42,082 nt of DNA from UBA2266 sp964406945 (GCA_964406945.1 CAYOTO010000028.1:1-42082); one strand, 5' to 3'; shown: positions 16,524 to 25,373, counted from the first letter of the stretch. Notes: generated by a model not told the origin, from the sequence alone. Numbers and translations: made by a program.

Positions 16524-17171
16524 ATGAAGAAGTTTAAGAGACCATTACCTGTTCTGGTGGCGGCGTTTTCGGCTTTCGTTCTGGCGGCTGTCGGATTGAA
16601 CGGATCTGTTGGTGAAACGGCGGACGACGGCGTGCACATTCTGCTGGTAGGGCACGGCATTCCTGCGAAGGATTTTCCCAAAGACAAGCTGCGGGAATTT
16701 TTCCAACTTGGTACGGAGCATCACAGCCACGGTCGCGGACATGAAGATCAGGCCTGTGATGACGGCCACGAGCACGATAAAGGGGCATTGAGATACGCGG
16801 AGTTGGAAAGGCAAATACGTGCCTGGCCTAGAACGAGGGAGAACGATCCGTATAAATACGGAACCGAGTCCATTGCCGAGCATCTGCGGAATCAGACCGG
16901 CGGGCCTGTCTGGGTTGCATACAACGAATTCTGTGACCCGACGATCGGCCTGATGATCGACAAGGCCGTTGCAAACGGGGCCAAACGGATTGTGGCGGTC
17001 AGTACGATGCTTGTGCCGGGCGGCGGTCACTCCGAATCGGATATTCCGCGTTGTCTGGAGGAAGCAAGAAAGGAACATCCCGGTGTGGAGATCACATACG
17101 CCTGGCCGTATGACGTGGAGAAGATTGCCACGCTGCTGAGCGCACAGATACAAACGACGGCCGCGGATTGA
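16524..17171 (+). CDS. exported CbiX/SirB-like chelatase with histidine-rich loop
   Basis: The start at 16524 follows AAAGGAG. The product has 215 residues. Residues 1-35 form a signal peptide (MKKFKRPLPVLVAAFSAFVL). After it comes a CbiX-like fold: HILLVGHGIPAKDF with the first metal His, VWVAYNEFCDPTIGLMIDKA with the conserved Glu, and STMLVPGGGHSESDIP with the second metal His. CbiX and SirB insert Co or Fe into sirohydrochlorin in the cytoplasm. Periplasmic relatives (CbiK-P) are known in Desulfovibrio. An insertion near residues 69-90 (EHHSHGRGHEDQ, DDGHEHDKG) is rich in His and acidic residues, as in zinc or nickel chaperones. It follows an SmtB-type sensor and HemP and precedes three exported proteins. 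Alternatives are a metal-binding protein without chelatase activity. Confidence 0.8.
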   Translation: MKKFKRPLPVLVAAFSAFVLAAVGLNGSVGETADDGVHILLVGHGIPAKDFPKDKLREFFQLGTEHHSHGRGHEDQACDDGHEHDKGALRYAELERQIRAWPRTRENDPYKYGTESIAEHLRNQTGGPVWVAYNEFCDPTIGLMIDKAVANGAKRIVAVSTMLVPGGGHSESDIPRCLEEARKEHPGVEITYAWPYDVEKIATLLSAQIQTTAAD

Positions 17172-17253
17172 TTCAGGCCAGGTAAGCACAGGAAACAGGG
17201 GCGGGCGTTCAGCGTCCGCCCGCAGATAACAGACGTATGGAGGAAATTAAGAG

Positions 17254-17964
17254 ATGAGCAGTGTTAAAATAAGTGTAATTTCAATTATGTCGGCTGGTCT
17301 TTTTGCGATTGCGGTCGATTCGGCCTATTCGTTAACGGTTCCCTTTACGGAAGATTTCCACGGCGGGGCTTCGGGGTGGCGGGACTCAGGCGGGACCCAT
17401 GTTACGGGGCACTCGGGCAGCGGAGGAGTCGGCGGAGGGGGATATGTGCAGGCGGATTTCAGCTTCGCTCATGCTTCGGCTGAAGATTCGGCCGTAATAT
17501 TTCGGGCACAGGACGAGTTCGGTTCGAGCGGCGGGGCTTTTCAAGGCGACTGGTCCGGCGGAGGCGTTACGAGTTTCAGTGCGTTTGTGAGACATGATGC
17601 GCCGGAGGCTTTGACTTTTTTTGTTCGGTTCGCCGGTGCTCACAACTGGCCGGGCGCGGTCGCAGTGAATTTCATGCCTGTGGCGCCGGGAGAATGGACG
17701 CAGCTTAGCGTGGATATCGAGGCGTCAAATCCGCAGTTTGTGGGATTCGAGGGGAGCGACTTCGGCACGGTTTTCGGCAATGTCGGGCACGTTCAGATTG
17801 GCGTGAGTGTTCCTTCGGGACTCGCGGGAAGTGAGACGAATTACAGCTTCGGTCTGGACGAGGTGAGCGTCGTGCCTGAGCCGGCGTCCCTGGTGCTTCT
17901 GGCCGGGGGCGCAGTCGTGCTTTCGAATAGGGGACGGCGTTCAAGTAAAAGGGAGGCACTATGA
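17254..17964 (+). CDS. PEP-CTERM surface protein
   Basis: The 236-residue protein has a signal peptide (SVISIMSAGLFAIAVDSAYS) and a C-terminal sorting tail (VVPEPASLVLLAGGAVVL, then RGRRSSKR). The Gly-rich N-terminal region (GHSGSGGVGGGGYV) is followed by a beta-rich body (FFVRFAGAHNWPGAVAVNF, WTQLSVDIEASNPQFVGF) that resembles a carbohydrate-binding jelly roll. The start follows GGAGGAAATTAAG. It lies 82 bases after the CbiX-like gene and overlaps the next start by four bases (ATGA), so the genes are translationally coupled. Confidence 0.85.
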   Translation: MSSVKISVISIMSAGLFAIAVDSAYSLTVPFTEDFHGGASGWRDSGGTHVTGHSGSGGVGGGGYVQADFSFAHASAEDSAVIFRAQDEFGSSGGAFQGDWSGGGVTSFSAFVRHDAPEALTFFVRFAGAHNWPGAVAVNFMPVAPGEWTQLSVDIEASNPQFVGFEGSDFGTVFGNVGHVQIGVSVPSGLAGSETNYSFGLDEVSVVPEPASLVLLAGGAVVLSNRGRRSSKREAL

Positions 17965-18821
17965 GTATGCGAAAGTATATTATTGCGGTTTCCGTGGGGC
18001 TGATTTTAGCTTCGGCGCCACGGGCTGTCTGCGGGGCAGATGCACAGTTCTTTGCCGAGCCGAACGGGTGGTCCCTCGGTGATCCGAATTCAAGCTATCA
18101 GGAGTGGGACGTGCTGATGCAGGGTACCGATAACATGCCCGACGTGGGGTCGCTTGCGAATCCGAGCAGGTCGTTCGAGCCGAAATTGAGTGTGGTCGCT
18201 CCGGGATTTGTCAGCAGTTCGGCCAACTTCTATTCATATAGCGGCGAATATTCGGTCGATGCTCTTGTGACCAGCAGTCTGGAAGTCCGGACGGGATACG
18301 GCACGCACGTGATCGTACAGACAGCGGCGAATATCAATTCGGATATCGATACGAGCGTTTACATCGATTCGCTCGAGATCGTCGGGCCCGCAGGCGAGCC
18401 TATCACCGGCGGCGGGAGTGGTGAAAGGCTGCGTGCGCATGAGATCTGGCGAGGAATAGTGTCGAGTTTCTGGGGTCAGGTGACTCAGCAGGAGGTTATA
18501 TGGGAGTTTTATCTTCCCAACTACACAGGCGATTTTCGCGTCAGGGCAGATGTGGCGATACACTCGAGGTTCTCGGCATTGAGAATAGACACTATGGCCG
18601 CGCAACAGCCTTTTGCCGTTACTTCGGTTTTGGGGCCGTACGAACTGGATGGAGACGGCGTGATTAATTTTCATGATTATGCGCTGTTCAGCGCGGATCG
18701 GCAGAGCGGGTGCAGCGAGTGTGCGGCGGATTTCAACAACGACGGAGCGGTTGACGACATCGATCTGCGGGATTTTGCGAAGCATTGGCTGGAAGGAAAC
18801 CATATTTCACAGACGCAATAA
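17961..18821 (+). CDS. secreted protein with C-terminal dockerin-like calcium repeats
   Basis: The 286-residue product has a signal peptide (MRKYIIAVSVGLILASAP), a unique beta-rich middle, and a C-terminal pair of EF-hand-like loops, LDGDGVINFHDYALFS and DFNNDGAVDDIDLRDFAKHW, typical of dockerin type I-like modules in planctomycetes. The middle (YSVDALVTSSLEVRTGYG, VIWEFYLPNYTGDFRVRADV) is not recognised. It is coupled by an ATGA overlap to the PEP-CTERM gene and followed after 13 bases by the pseudopilin, so these surface proteins are made together. Confidence 0.8.
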   Translation: MSMRKYIIAVSVGLILASAPRAVCGADAQFFAEPNGWSLGDPNSSYQEWDVLMQGTDNMPDVGSLANPSRSFEPKLSVVAPGFVSSSANFYSYSGEYSVDALVTSSLEVRTGYGTHVIVQTAANINSDIDTSVYIDSLEIVGPAGEPITGGGSGERLRAHEIWRGIVSSFWGQVTQQEVIWEFYLPNYTGDFRVRADVAIHSRFSALRIDTMAAQQPFAVTSVLGPYELDGDGVINFHDYALFSADRQSGCSECAADFNNDGAVDDIDLRDFAKHWLEGNHISQTQ

Positions 18822-18834
18822 AGGAAGGGGCAGA

Positions 18835-19734
18835 ATGTTTTCCTATAGAGACAAAACGGGGCTCAATGGACGAGCGGGCGGTTTTACGCTGATTGAACTG
18901 CTGGTGGTTATTGGCATTATCAGTGTGCTCATGTCGATAATGCTGCCGGCACTGGGCAGGGCGCGTAAGATGGCGAGGCGGGTGTCGGAATCGAGCAACC
19001 TGCGTCAGATGCTGATTGCTTACACCTGCTATTACACTGATAACGACGGGCGCGTAATGTACGGATATATGCCGCAGTCGGTGAACGGCAGGGGCTACAG
19101 CATTTACGACAAGAACTCCGGGTATAATTACGGTGCTCCTATCGTGAACAGGTATCCGTGGCGTCTGGCGCCTTATCTGGAGGAGCACTGGGATGTTTTG
19201 TTCAGCAATTCCGAGAGGACCGAGATACCTTCGTCGGGAGATTCGCAGGATGAGGCATTCGATAAGGCTTATGCTTTAAGCATTCATCCGTCTTTCGGAC
19301 TGAATTCCATTTATGTAGGGGGGCATGTCAGTCCTTTCTACAAGGGATTCGTGATGGACGGGGCTACGGCAAGGCCGAACTACGGCGAGCACGTGGTGTT
19401 CAAGGCTCAGGAGGTGCGTAATGCGTCCGAACAGATAGTGTTTGCCGAGAGCCGCATGTGTAATTACAACGCGAATGACGATGGTCGAAAGGGATTCTTC
19501 TATGCGACGCCGCCGATGGCGAACGGACGGAACTGGCGAAGCAGCGACGGTGGATTTGAGCTGGTGCAGAAGTCGCGGGTAGTCGGGTTGCCGGAGGGCC
19601 GGTACTCGAATAAGACGATTACCGGTTTTTTCGACGGGCATGTTTCGATGCTGAGTCCAGAGGAGCTGGACGATATGCGAAAGTGGTCGGGCAAAGCTAC
19701 TGCGTCAGACTGGGACTTCGCGGGGCAGCATTGA
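18835..19734 (+). CDS. type II secretion/type IV pseudopilin-like protein (DUF1559-like)
   Basis: The start at 18835 is preceded by AAGGAAGGGG and gives a 299-residue protein. Its N terminus, RAGGFTLIELLVVIGIISVL, is a classic prepilin peptidase site (G|FTLIE) and hydrophobic N1 helix. Family members in planctomycetes then carry a long globular domain ending with a Gly/His motif, here ITGFFDGHVSMLSPEEL, like the FADGHV motif seen in DUF1559/H-X9-DG pseudopilins. It is the last gene of the exported chelatase/PEP-CTERM/dockerin-like run. Its partner machinery could use pilB-type ATPases. Confidence 0.85.
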   Translation: MFSYRDKTGLNGRAGGFTLIELLVVIGIISVLMSIMLPALGRARKMARRVSESSNLRQMLIAYTCYYTDNDGRVMYGYMPQSVNGRGYSIYDKNSGYNYGAPIVNRYPWRLAPYLEEHWDVLFSNSERTEIPSSGDSQDEAFDKAYALSIHPSFGLNSIYVGGHVSPFYKGFVMDGATARPNYGEHVVFKAQEVRNASEQIVFAESRMCNYNANDDGRKGFFYATPPMANGRNWRSSDGGFELVQKSRVVGLPEGRYSNKTITGFFDGHVSMLSPEELDDMRKWSGKATASDWDFAGQH

Positions 19735-19792
19735 TCGTTGCCGCAAGTTCGCGAAAAGACAACAAGCTCCCGCGGTGAGCAGGCAGAGAGGC

Positions 19793-19910
19793 TGAATTCA
19801 AGTCGGTATCAAAAACCGACGGTATTGCGATTGTCGTATCTCGTTTCATTGCAGCATGTTACGTAATGGTTTACCCGCAAGCGGCCCACAGATTATTCTT
19901 ACGAGGCTGT
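19793..19910 (+). repeat. 148-bp dispersed repeat, diverged copy 2
   Basis: From 19816 (ACCGACGGTATTG) to about 19895 (GCCCACAGATT) it aligns without gaps to the matching part of the other copies, at roughly three quarters identity by eye. The palindrome present in the other copies is broken here. It lies between two convergent genes, in the same orientation as the other copies. Confidence 0.65.
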
Positions 19911-19934
19911 TTTATTGCTAAAATCGGGCGGGTA

Positions 19935-20969
19935 TCAGAAGTCGACCATGGCTTTTATTACGCCGTCGGAGTAGTTTGCGACCATTTCGAATGCTCTTGG
20001 GGCTTCTTCAAGGGGCATTCGGTGGGTGATTAGCGGTTTGGGGTCGATTCGACCGGATTCGACGAGGTCGAGGGCGGGCTGGAGGCAGTGGTTCTGGCGG
20101 CGGACGTAGGCGATTGTGAGGTCTTTCTGGCGGAAGGGGTTTGGATCGAAGCTGATGCGGTCGATCTGAGGTATGCCGACGATGACGAGGGTACCGCCGG
20201 GTTTGAGCATTTCGATGGCCTGGTCGAGGGCTTCCTGCTCGCCGCAGCATTCGTATACGATGTCCAGGCCTGTTGGCTCGGCGGCGAGGAAATCCCGGAC
20301 TACGTCGGTTTTATCGGGGTTGGCGGTTTTGACGTCTTCGATCCGGGCGGCTACGTCGAGTCGGGAGTCGATTTTGTCGGTGATGTAAATTTGGCCGGGG
20401 TTTTCGGGTTTAAGTGCGAGCAGGACGCAGAGGCCGATGGGGCCGGAGCCGAGGATTGCGATGGTCTTGCCCTTCGGCGAGGGGCCTCGCTGGAGTGAAT
20501 ATACGGCGATGGAGAGGGGTTCGCCTATTGCCGAGTGGGGCAGGTTTGCGGGGTCTTTGAGCGGGAAGCAGTTTTCCTCGGGCATTACGATGCGTTCCTG
20601 CAGCGCGCCGGGGTGCTGTGTTGGTACGGAGATGAAGTTTATGTTGCGGCATGTATTTTGCCGGCCGGAGTTGCACTGATCGCAGTTGTTGCAGGGGATT
20701 GCCGGTTCGACGGCTACGGGGTCGCCGACTTTGACATTTTTGACTTCAGGGCCGACTGCTTCGACGATGCCGGCTGATTCGTGGCCGACGATCCAGGGGA
20801 ATGTTGCGACCTGGGTTCCGATTCGGCCGGTAGTGTAGTAGTGGACGTCCGAGCCGCAGATGCCTACGTGTTTTATGCCGACAAGGACGTCGTCGGGCTT
20901 TTCAATCTGTGGTTCGGGTACTTCCACCACTTCGCATTTTTTTATAGCGGTCAGGGCTACGGCTTTCAT
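19935..20969 (-). CDS. zinc-dependent medium-chain alcohol dehydrogenase (sorbitol/L-threonine DH-like)
   Basis: The 344-residue enzyme starts at 20969 (MKAVALTAIKKCEVVEVPEP); the upstream extension lacks similarity. Catalytic zinc ligands are in GICGSDVHYY and GHESAG. The structural zinc cysteines are in CNNCDQCNSGRQNTC. The Rossmann motif is ILGSGPIGLCVL. HYYTTGRIG near the catalytic Cys is typical of sorbitol/xylitol dehydrogenases. It oxidises a polyol or sugar alcohol with NAD. It stands alone and convergent to the pseudopilin. The exact substrate cannot be told from sequence. Confidence 0.87.
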   Translation of the reverse strand: MKAVALTAIKKCEVVEVPEPQIEKPDDVLVGIKHVGICGSDVHYYTTGRIGTQVATFPWIVGHESAGIVEAVGPEVKNVKVGDPVAVEPAIPCNNCDQCNSGRQNTCRNINFISVPTQHPGALQERIVMPEENCFPLKDPANLPHSAIGEPLSIAVYSLQRGPSPKGKTIAILGSGPIGLCVLLALKPENPGQIYITDKIDSRLDVAARIEDVKTANPDKTDVVRDFLAAEPTGLDIVYECCGEQEALDQAIEMLKPGGTLVIVGIPQIDRISFDPNPFRQKDLTIAYVRRQNHCLQPALDLVESGRIDPKPLITHRMPLEEAPRAFEMVANYSDGVIKAMVDF

Positions 20970-21210
20970 TTCTTTGTGTCTCCTTGCTGTGTGTTTCTTT
21001 CGGTTTTGCAAGTGGGGCCGATGATACCAGTGATGGTTGCCGGTTGCAATGAAAATGCCCGGGTTCAGGTTCGGATTCGGGCCTAGACCGCCCGGTCTGG
21101 GGCAGGAGCACGCCTGCAATCTGTGCGCGATGGCCGGGCGACTAAAGAGGGGGCGTGTTTGTGTCGAGATAGCGGACTGTTACTGAAATGCAAGACAAGG
21201 GGGATTTGAG

Positions 21211-22233
21211 ATGAACAGAGTTATTCCGGCTATATCGCTGGTAATTATCGTGTTGGTGATCGGGGTTGTGCTTATTTACAATCAGTTGGCGGGCGGACCG
21301 GAGGGGGTCGAGGCGGAGCGGTTCGAGCGGAAAGCTCCGACAAAGGTTCCCTCTTTCGGTACGCCTTCGACGGTGAAGGTCGATGGTGAGCCGATGTCGG
21401 TGGGGCATACGGCGTCGCCGGAGCTGGCTGACTGGAACAACGACGGCAAGCCGGACATGATCGTCGGTACGTTTCGCAAGGGGCGCATTTATCTGTTCTT
21501 GAACAAGGGTTCGGCCGATGCGCCCGTATTCGAAGAGGGCGAGCCTCTGAAGGCCGATGGTAAGATACTGTCGGTTGGGGCGAGCTGATGCCAGGGAGCC
21601 TGTCCGCGTGTCGCGGACTACAACGGTGACGGCAAGAAAGATCTGATCGTGGGCGATGCGTACGGGTATATTGTGATATTCTTGAATAAAGGAAGCGATG
21701 CTAAACCCGTTCTCAAGAAGGGATTCAAACTGAAGACCGGCTGGTTCGCATATCAATGTCCCGGCGGGCGGGCGAAGCCGGAGATAGTGGATTATAACGG
21801 GGACGGTCTGCAGGATATAATGATCGGTACGGAGACGGGGCGGATAGTTGTTTTGCTCAACGAGGGTAAGAAGACGAATCCCAAGTACGACGACGAGACG
21901 GACGTTTTCGTGGGTTCAGTTGGGCCGCGGCTGAGTCCTTCGATGGCGGATTTCAACGGTGACGGCAAGCAGGATCTGGTTGTTACCAACGAATTCAGTA
22001 TTGTTTATTATCTGGAAAATCAGGGTTCGGAATCGGAGCCGCAGTTCAGTCAGGCGGTTGTTGTCGAGGCGGGGGGCAAGGAGATCGAGGAGTATTTTCC
22101 GGGCAAGGATGCCGGCTACAGAGGCAGGCTGGATGCGGCCGACTACAACGGTGACGGGAAGGTGGATATAATTTTGGGGACGACGAGCAAGGATACGCGG
22201 AAGGCTAACGTGGTGGTGATTCCGGGCAAGTAA
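21211..22233 (+). CDS. membrane-anchored FG-GAP/VCBS protein with internal in-frame TGA
   Basis: A frame of 340 codons runs from ATG 21211 to TAA 22231-22233, broken only by TGA at 21586-21588 (codon 126). The N terminus is a signal anchor (VIPAISLVIIVLVIGVVLIY). At least five FG-GAP/VCBS units follow, each with a DxNxDGxxD calcium loop: ADWNNDGKPDMIVG, ADYNGDGKKDLIVG, VDYNGDGLQDIMIG, ADFNGDGKQDLVV and ADYNGDGKVDIILG, a beta-propeller outside the cell. The TGA sits in the linker before unit 2 (VGAS-TGA-CQGACPRVADYNGDG). Unit 3 has YQCPGG at the equivalent place. Downstream of the TGA is a perfect hairpin. It is either a selenoprotein, a nonsense mutation or an error (TGG). It may be listed elsewhere as two short genes. 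Confidence 0.8.
21586..21618 (+). promoter_or_regulatory. in-frame TGA with SECIS-like hairpin
   Basis: TGA at 21586-21588 is followed after 13 bases by GTCCGCG (21602-21608), loop TGT (21609-21611) and CGCGGAC (21612-21618), a perfect seven-pair stem. The loop starts 21 bases behind the TGA and has G as its second base. The published bacterial SECIS model asks for a stem-loop right after the UGA with a guanine in the first two loop positions and a UGA-to-loop distance of roughly 16-37 bases, which this satisfies. The very short loop and GC-rich sequence mean chance cannot be excluded. Confidence 0.4.
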
Positions 22234-22286
22234 TTGCTGTAGTTCGCAGTTCGTCTATCGTAGTTCGTATTCGGCAGCGCCGGCGG

Positions 22287-22308
22287 CCGCCTTCGGGCGG
22301 TTTTTTTT
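22287..22308 (+). terminator. rho-independent terminator
   Basis: CCGCC-TTCG-GGCGG (22287-22300) followed by eight T, 54 bases after the FG-GAP gene. The rest of the gap up to avtA (22309-22577) has no supported gene; the short frame across it lacks a ribosome site. Confidence 0.8.
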
Positions 22309-22577
22309 CGTGCGTTGGGTGGGGTTTGGGTGTATTTTGATGTGATCAGGCAGCAATTTACGCCGACCGGTGGGCGAAATCACGCGTCAAGTATTTCTAC
22401 GTCTATATAACGGCGAAGAAGTGGAATACCGTTTTTTACATCGAAAAGGTGGAAGGCGAAAAGTAGAAAGGGTGGCGGTGATAAGATTAGGAGGCGTCCT
22501 GGGTTGGTCAGTCTTAGCTTCGGGAAGGACGACACCCGCCGGCATAATACGGTTATTAGTTTTACAGGTTTTTGGTT

Positions 22578-23831
22578 ATGAAGGTTTCGAGGTTTGGTCA
22601 TAAGATTGGGATGGAGTCGGGGATCGGTCAGTTGATGGACGATTTGGGGGTTGCTCTTACGAAGGAGGGGGTTTTGATGCTGGGCGGGGGTAATCCGGCT
22701 CACATTCCGGCGGTGCAGGAGTATTTCCGGCGTGCGGTGGAGGCACTGCTGGCGGACGGGCATGAATTCGGCAAGGTGATCGGCAATTACGATCCGCCGC
22801 AGGGGAATATTGCATTCGTCGAGGCGATTTGCGGACTGCTGCAAAAGGAGTTCGGATGGGATATAGGGCCGGGGAACGTCGCGCTTACCAACGGCAGTCA
22901 GTCGGCGTTTTTCATATTGTTCAATCTGTTTGCGGGCGAGTTCGAGGACGGGGCTGTTCGGAAGATTCTGTTTCCGCTGGCGCCGGAGTATATCGGGTAT
23001 GCGGATCTGGGGCTGGCGGAGGATATGTTCGTTTCTGTTCGTCCGGAGATAGAGCATCTGGATGAGCGGATGTTTAAGTACCGGGTTGATTTCGACGCGC
23101 TTCAGGTGACGGATGAGATAGGGGGGATTTGTGTTTCGCGTCCTACAAATCCTACGGGAAATGTGCTGACAGACGGGGAGATAGGCAAGTTGAGCGATCT
23201 GGCGGCGCAGAAGCAAGTTCCGTTGATTATAGATAATGCATATGGGACGCCGTTTCCGCATATTATTTTTACCGATGCACGGCCGGTTTGGAATAAGAAC
23301 ACGATTGTGTGCATGAGTCTGTCAAAGCTGGGGCTGCCGGCGGCGCGGACGGGGATTATTATCGCGAGCGAGGAAGTGGTTCGGATGGTTGCGAAGGTTA
23401 ATGCGATCATCAGCCTGGCGCCCGGCGGGCTGGGGGCGTCGATTGCGACAAGTCTTGTCAAGAGCGGCGAGATTATAAGGCTCAGCAGAGAGATTATTAG
23501 GCCGTATTACAAGGCCAAAGCGGATGCGGCGGTGGCTCAGTTGAACGATGAGTTGGCGGGGGTTGACTTTCATATTCATAAGCCCGAGGGGGCGATCTTT
23601 CTGTGGCTGTGGTTCAGAGGGCTGCCGATTACGTGCTGCGAACTCTATGAGCGGCTCAAGAAGCGGGGCGTGCTTGTGGTGCCGGGGCATTATTTCTTCC
23701 CGGGGCTGGCGGAGGACTGGGGCCACAAGCATGAGTGTATTCGCGTGAATCATTCGGGGGATGCGGCGGTCGTGCGGAAGGGGCTTTCCGTGATTGCAGC
23801 CGAAGCCAGACTGGCTTATGGCGAGCACTGA
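22578..23831 (+). CDS. avtA: valine-pyruvate aminotransferase AvtA
   Basis: The 417-residue protein matches E. coli AvtA along its length: GVLMLGGGNPAHIPAVQEYF, ALTNGSQSAFFILFNLFAG, ILFPLAPEYIGYADLGL, ICVSRPTNPTGNVLTD, the PLP lysine in VCMSLSKLGLPAARTG, and PEGAIFLWLWFRGLPIT. It transfers the amino group between L-valine and pyruvate (or alanine and 2-oxoisovalerate) in branched-chain amino acid metabolism. It is a fold type I, cytoplasmic enzyme. The ATG at 22578 is preferred over a TTG six bases earlier because it matches the family start (MKVSRFGHKI). Single gene behind a terminator. Confidence 0.95.
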   Translation: MKVSRFGHKIGMESGIGQLMDDLGVALTKEGVLMLGGGNPAHIPAVQEYFRRAVEALLADGHEFGKVIGNYDPPQGNIAFVEAICGLLQKEFGWDIGPGNVALTNGSQSAFFILFNLFAGEFEDGAVRKILFPLAPEYIGYADLGLAEDMFVSVRPEIEHLDERMFKYRVDFDALQVTDEIGGICVSRPTNPTGNVLTDGEIGKLSDLAAQKQVPLIIDNAYGTPFPHIIFTDARPVWNKNTIVCMSLSKLGLPAARTGIIIASEEVVRMVAKVNAIISLAPGGLGASIATSLVKSGEIIRLSREIIRPYYKAKADAAVAQLNDELAGVDFHIHKPEGAIFLWLWFRGLPITCCELYERLKKRGVLVVPGHYFFPGLAEDWGHKHECIRVNHSGDAAVVRKGLSVIAAEARLAYGEH

Positions 23832-23994
23832 TTGCTGAATGTTCAATGCTGTGAGGCCGCGACGGTGAGTATTTGTTTCTGCCGTGGGGGCTTGGGATTT
23901 GTTATTAAGGGGGCGGCGGGTTGTTTTGACGCGTTCTTCCGGGATTCCGGGTGAGGCTCGGAATGACGGGGTGGGTGTTCTTTGGGGATGACGG

Positions 23995-25373
23995 CTAGAG
24001 GTGGAGGGTTGTGGGGCCTTTGGCCAGGTTGAAGCAGAGGGTTTGGGTATTGTTCTCTATGTGAACTGTGCCGGGGCTGAGTTGGAGCAGGGAGTTGACG
24101 GGGCGCAGGGGTATTTGTTCAGAGTTGGCGGTGAGTCTGGGCGGGGGGAGTCTGTTTTGAGGCGGATTGTGAAGCGTGGGGCTGCAAAGGGGGCGGTGAG
24201 GATGATCTTTTTGTCCTGCTTCCGTATCCCGGTGAGTTCTCTAGCGGCCCAGTATCTGGCGATTTCGCTGAGTTTCATCCATAACAGGTTATCGTAGCGT
24301 GCGTGGACTCTTTTTACGACTTGCTTAAAGATGTTGAAGCCGATCTTTTGGCCGTTGAAGTATATCCCCGGCCAATGACAGACCAGGATTGCGGGTTCGC
24401 CTCTTTCGATTACTTGTGGGAGTCGGCCGGATTGCAGGTCCGGTGTGATGCATTTGTCCGGGTCGCCGGGGGACAGGCCGTCCCAGCCTCCGAACCAGTC
24501 GCCGGTGCAGCCGATGATGGAAACGACGCATTTGGGGTTGTCGGTATCGAGGCCGGAGGCGTATTCGACGCGGGGGGCGACGGAGCGATCGTCGGTGTAG
24601 AGGTGGCGGAAGTAGTGGGGGATTTCGGCGTTGTAGACGTCGCGACAGGACTGGAGGGTGGCCTGGGCCAGTTGAGGCAGGACGCGGTTGCCGAAGCCGC
24701 CGGGGGTGGTGATGCCTTCGCATTCGAGGCCGGCGTTCTTGAGGATTTTGAGGGCGTAGGCGAGATAGTCGGTAAGCTGGTCAGTGGATTTGCCGGCGGA
24801 GAAGCCCCAGTTTTCCATGTAGTCGGCGGTTCTTTCGGGGTACGGGCGGCCGGTCTTTGTATTGACAGCCCATGTGTGGGTGACCATTTCAGGATGGATG
24901 TCCCAGTTGGGAGCCATGAATTCGCGGACCAGTTCGAGCGAGTCGCAAAGCTGGGCTTTGGACCAGCCGGGCAGTTCGCGGTCGACCCAGCCGACCAGGG
25001 CCGGGTATGGGACTATGCTGTATTTGCCTTTGATGGAGTGCTCGCGGCACCACGAACCGAACTCGCGGACGAAGGCGTCGGGGATTTCGCGGGGCAGGGT
25101 GCGCCAGGGCTGTTTGTAGTTTTGTGGAAAGACCTCGGCGAACTGGGGGATGCAGAAGTGGGCGAGATTGACCAGGCACGTCGAATCGTCGATGATGAAG
25201 CTCATTGGGACTCGATTGCAGGGGTTGAGAATTTCGACGTCGGGCGATTGGTGCGAGCGTTCGCCTTTTTCCTGGGCCAGGAGCGGCAGTGAGGGCAGTG
25301 CGAATCCGGTTGCCGCGGCTGCCGCGGACGCCTTCAGCAAATCGCGGCGGGTGAAAGCGTGCTTGTTCGACAT
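23995..25373 (-). CDS. Tat-exported polysaccharide deacetylase-like protein, frameshifted near C terminus
   Basis: The start at 25373 (MSNKHAFTRRDLLKASAAAA) gives a twin-arginine signal and follows AGGA; a longer frame runs into the 148-bp repeat and is rejected. Residues after the signal include MSFIIDDSTCLVNLAHF, with the Asp pair of NodB-like deacetylase folds, and GYFRHL/TWAVNTKTG-type segments I cannot assign in detail. The uninterrupted frame ends at 24057 in Pro/Cys-rich nonsense. Shifting by one base at the G run 24143-24148 restores a credible tail (IPLRPVNSLLQLSPGTVHIE, CFNLAKGPTTLHL) ending at 23995. This points to an indel in the homopolymer. It lies downstream of the glycan cluster and probably acts on an extracellular glycan. 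Confidence 0.65.

Noticed and set aside
22370..22603. Short plus-strand frame between terminator and avtA
   Set aside because: No ribosome site, overlaps the avtA start and has no recognisable domain.
24303..25292. 329-codon plus-strand frame
   Set aside because: Antisense to the Tat-exported deacetylase-like gene, with Gly/Val/Asp-rich composition typical of a shadow frame.
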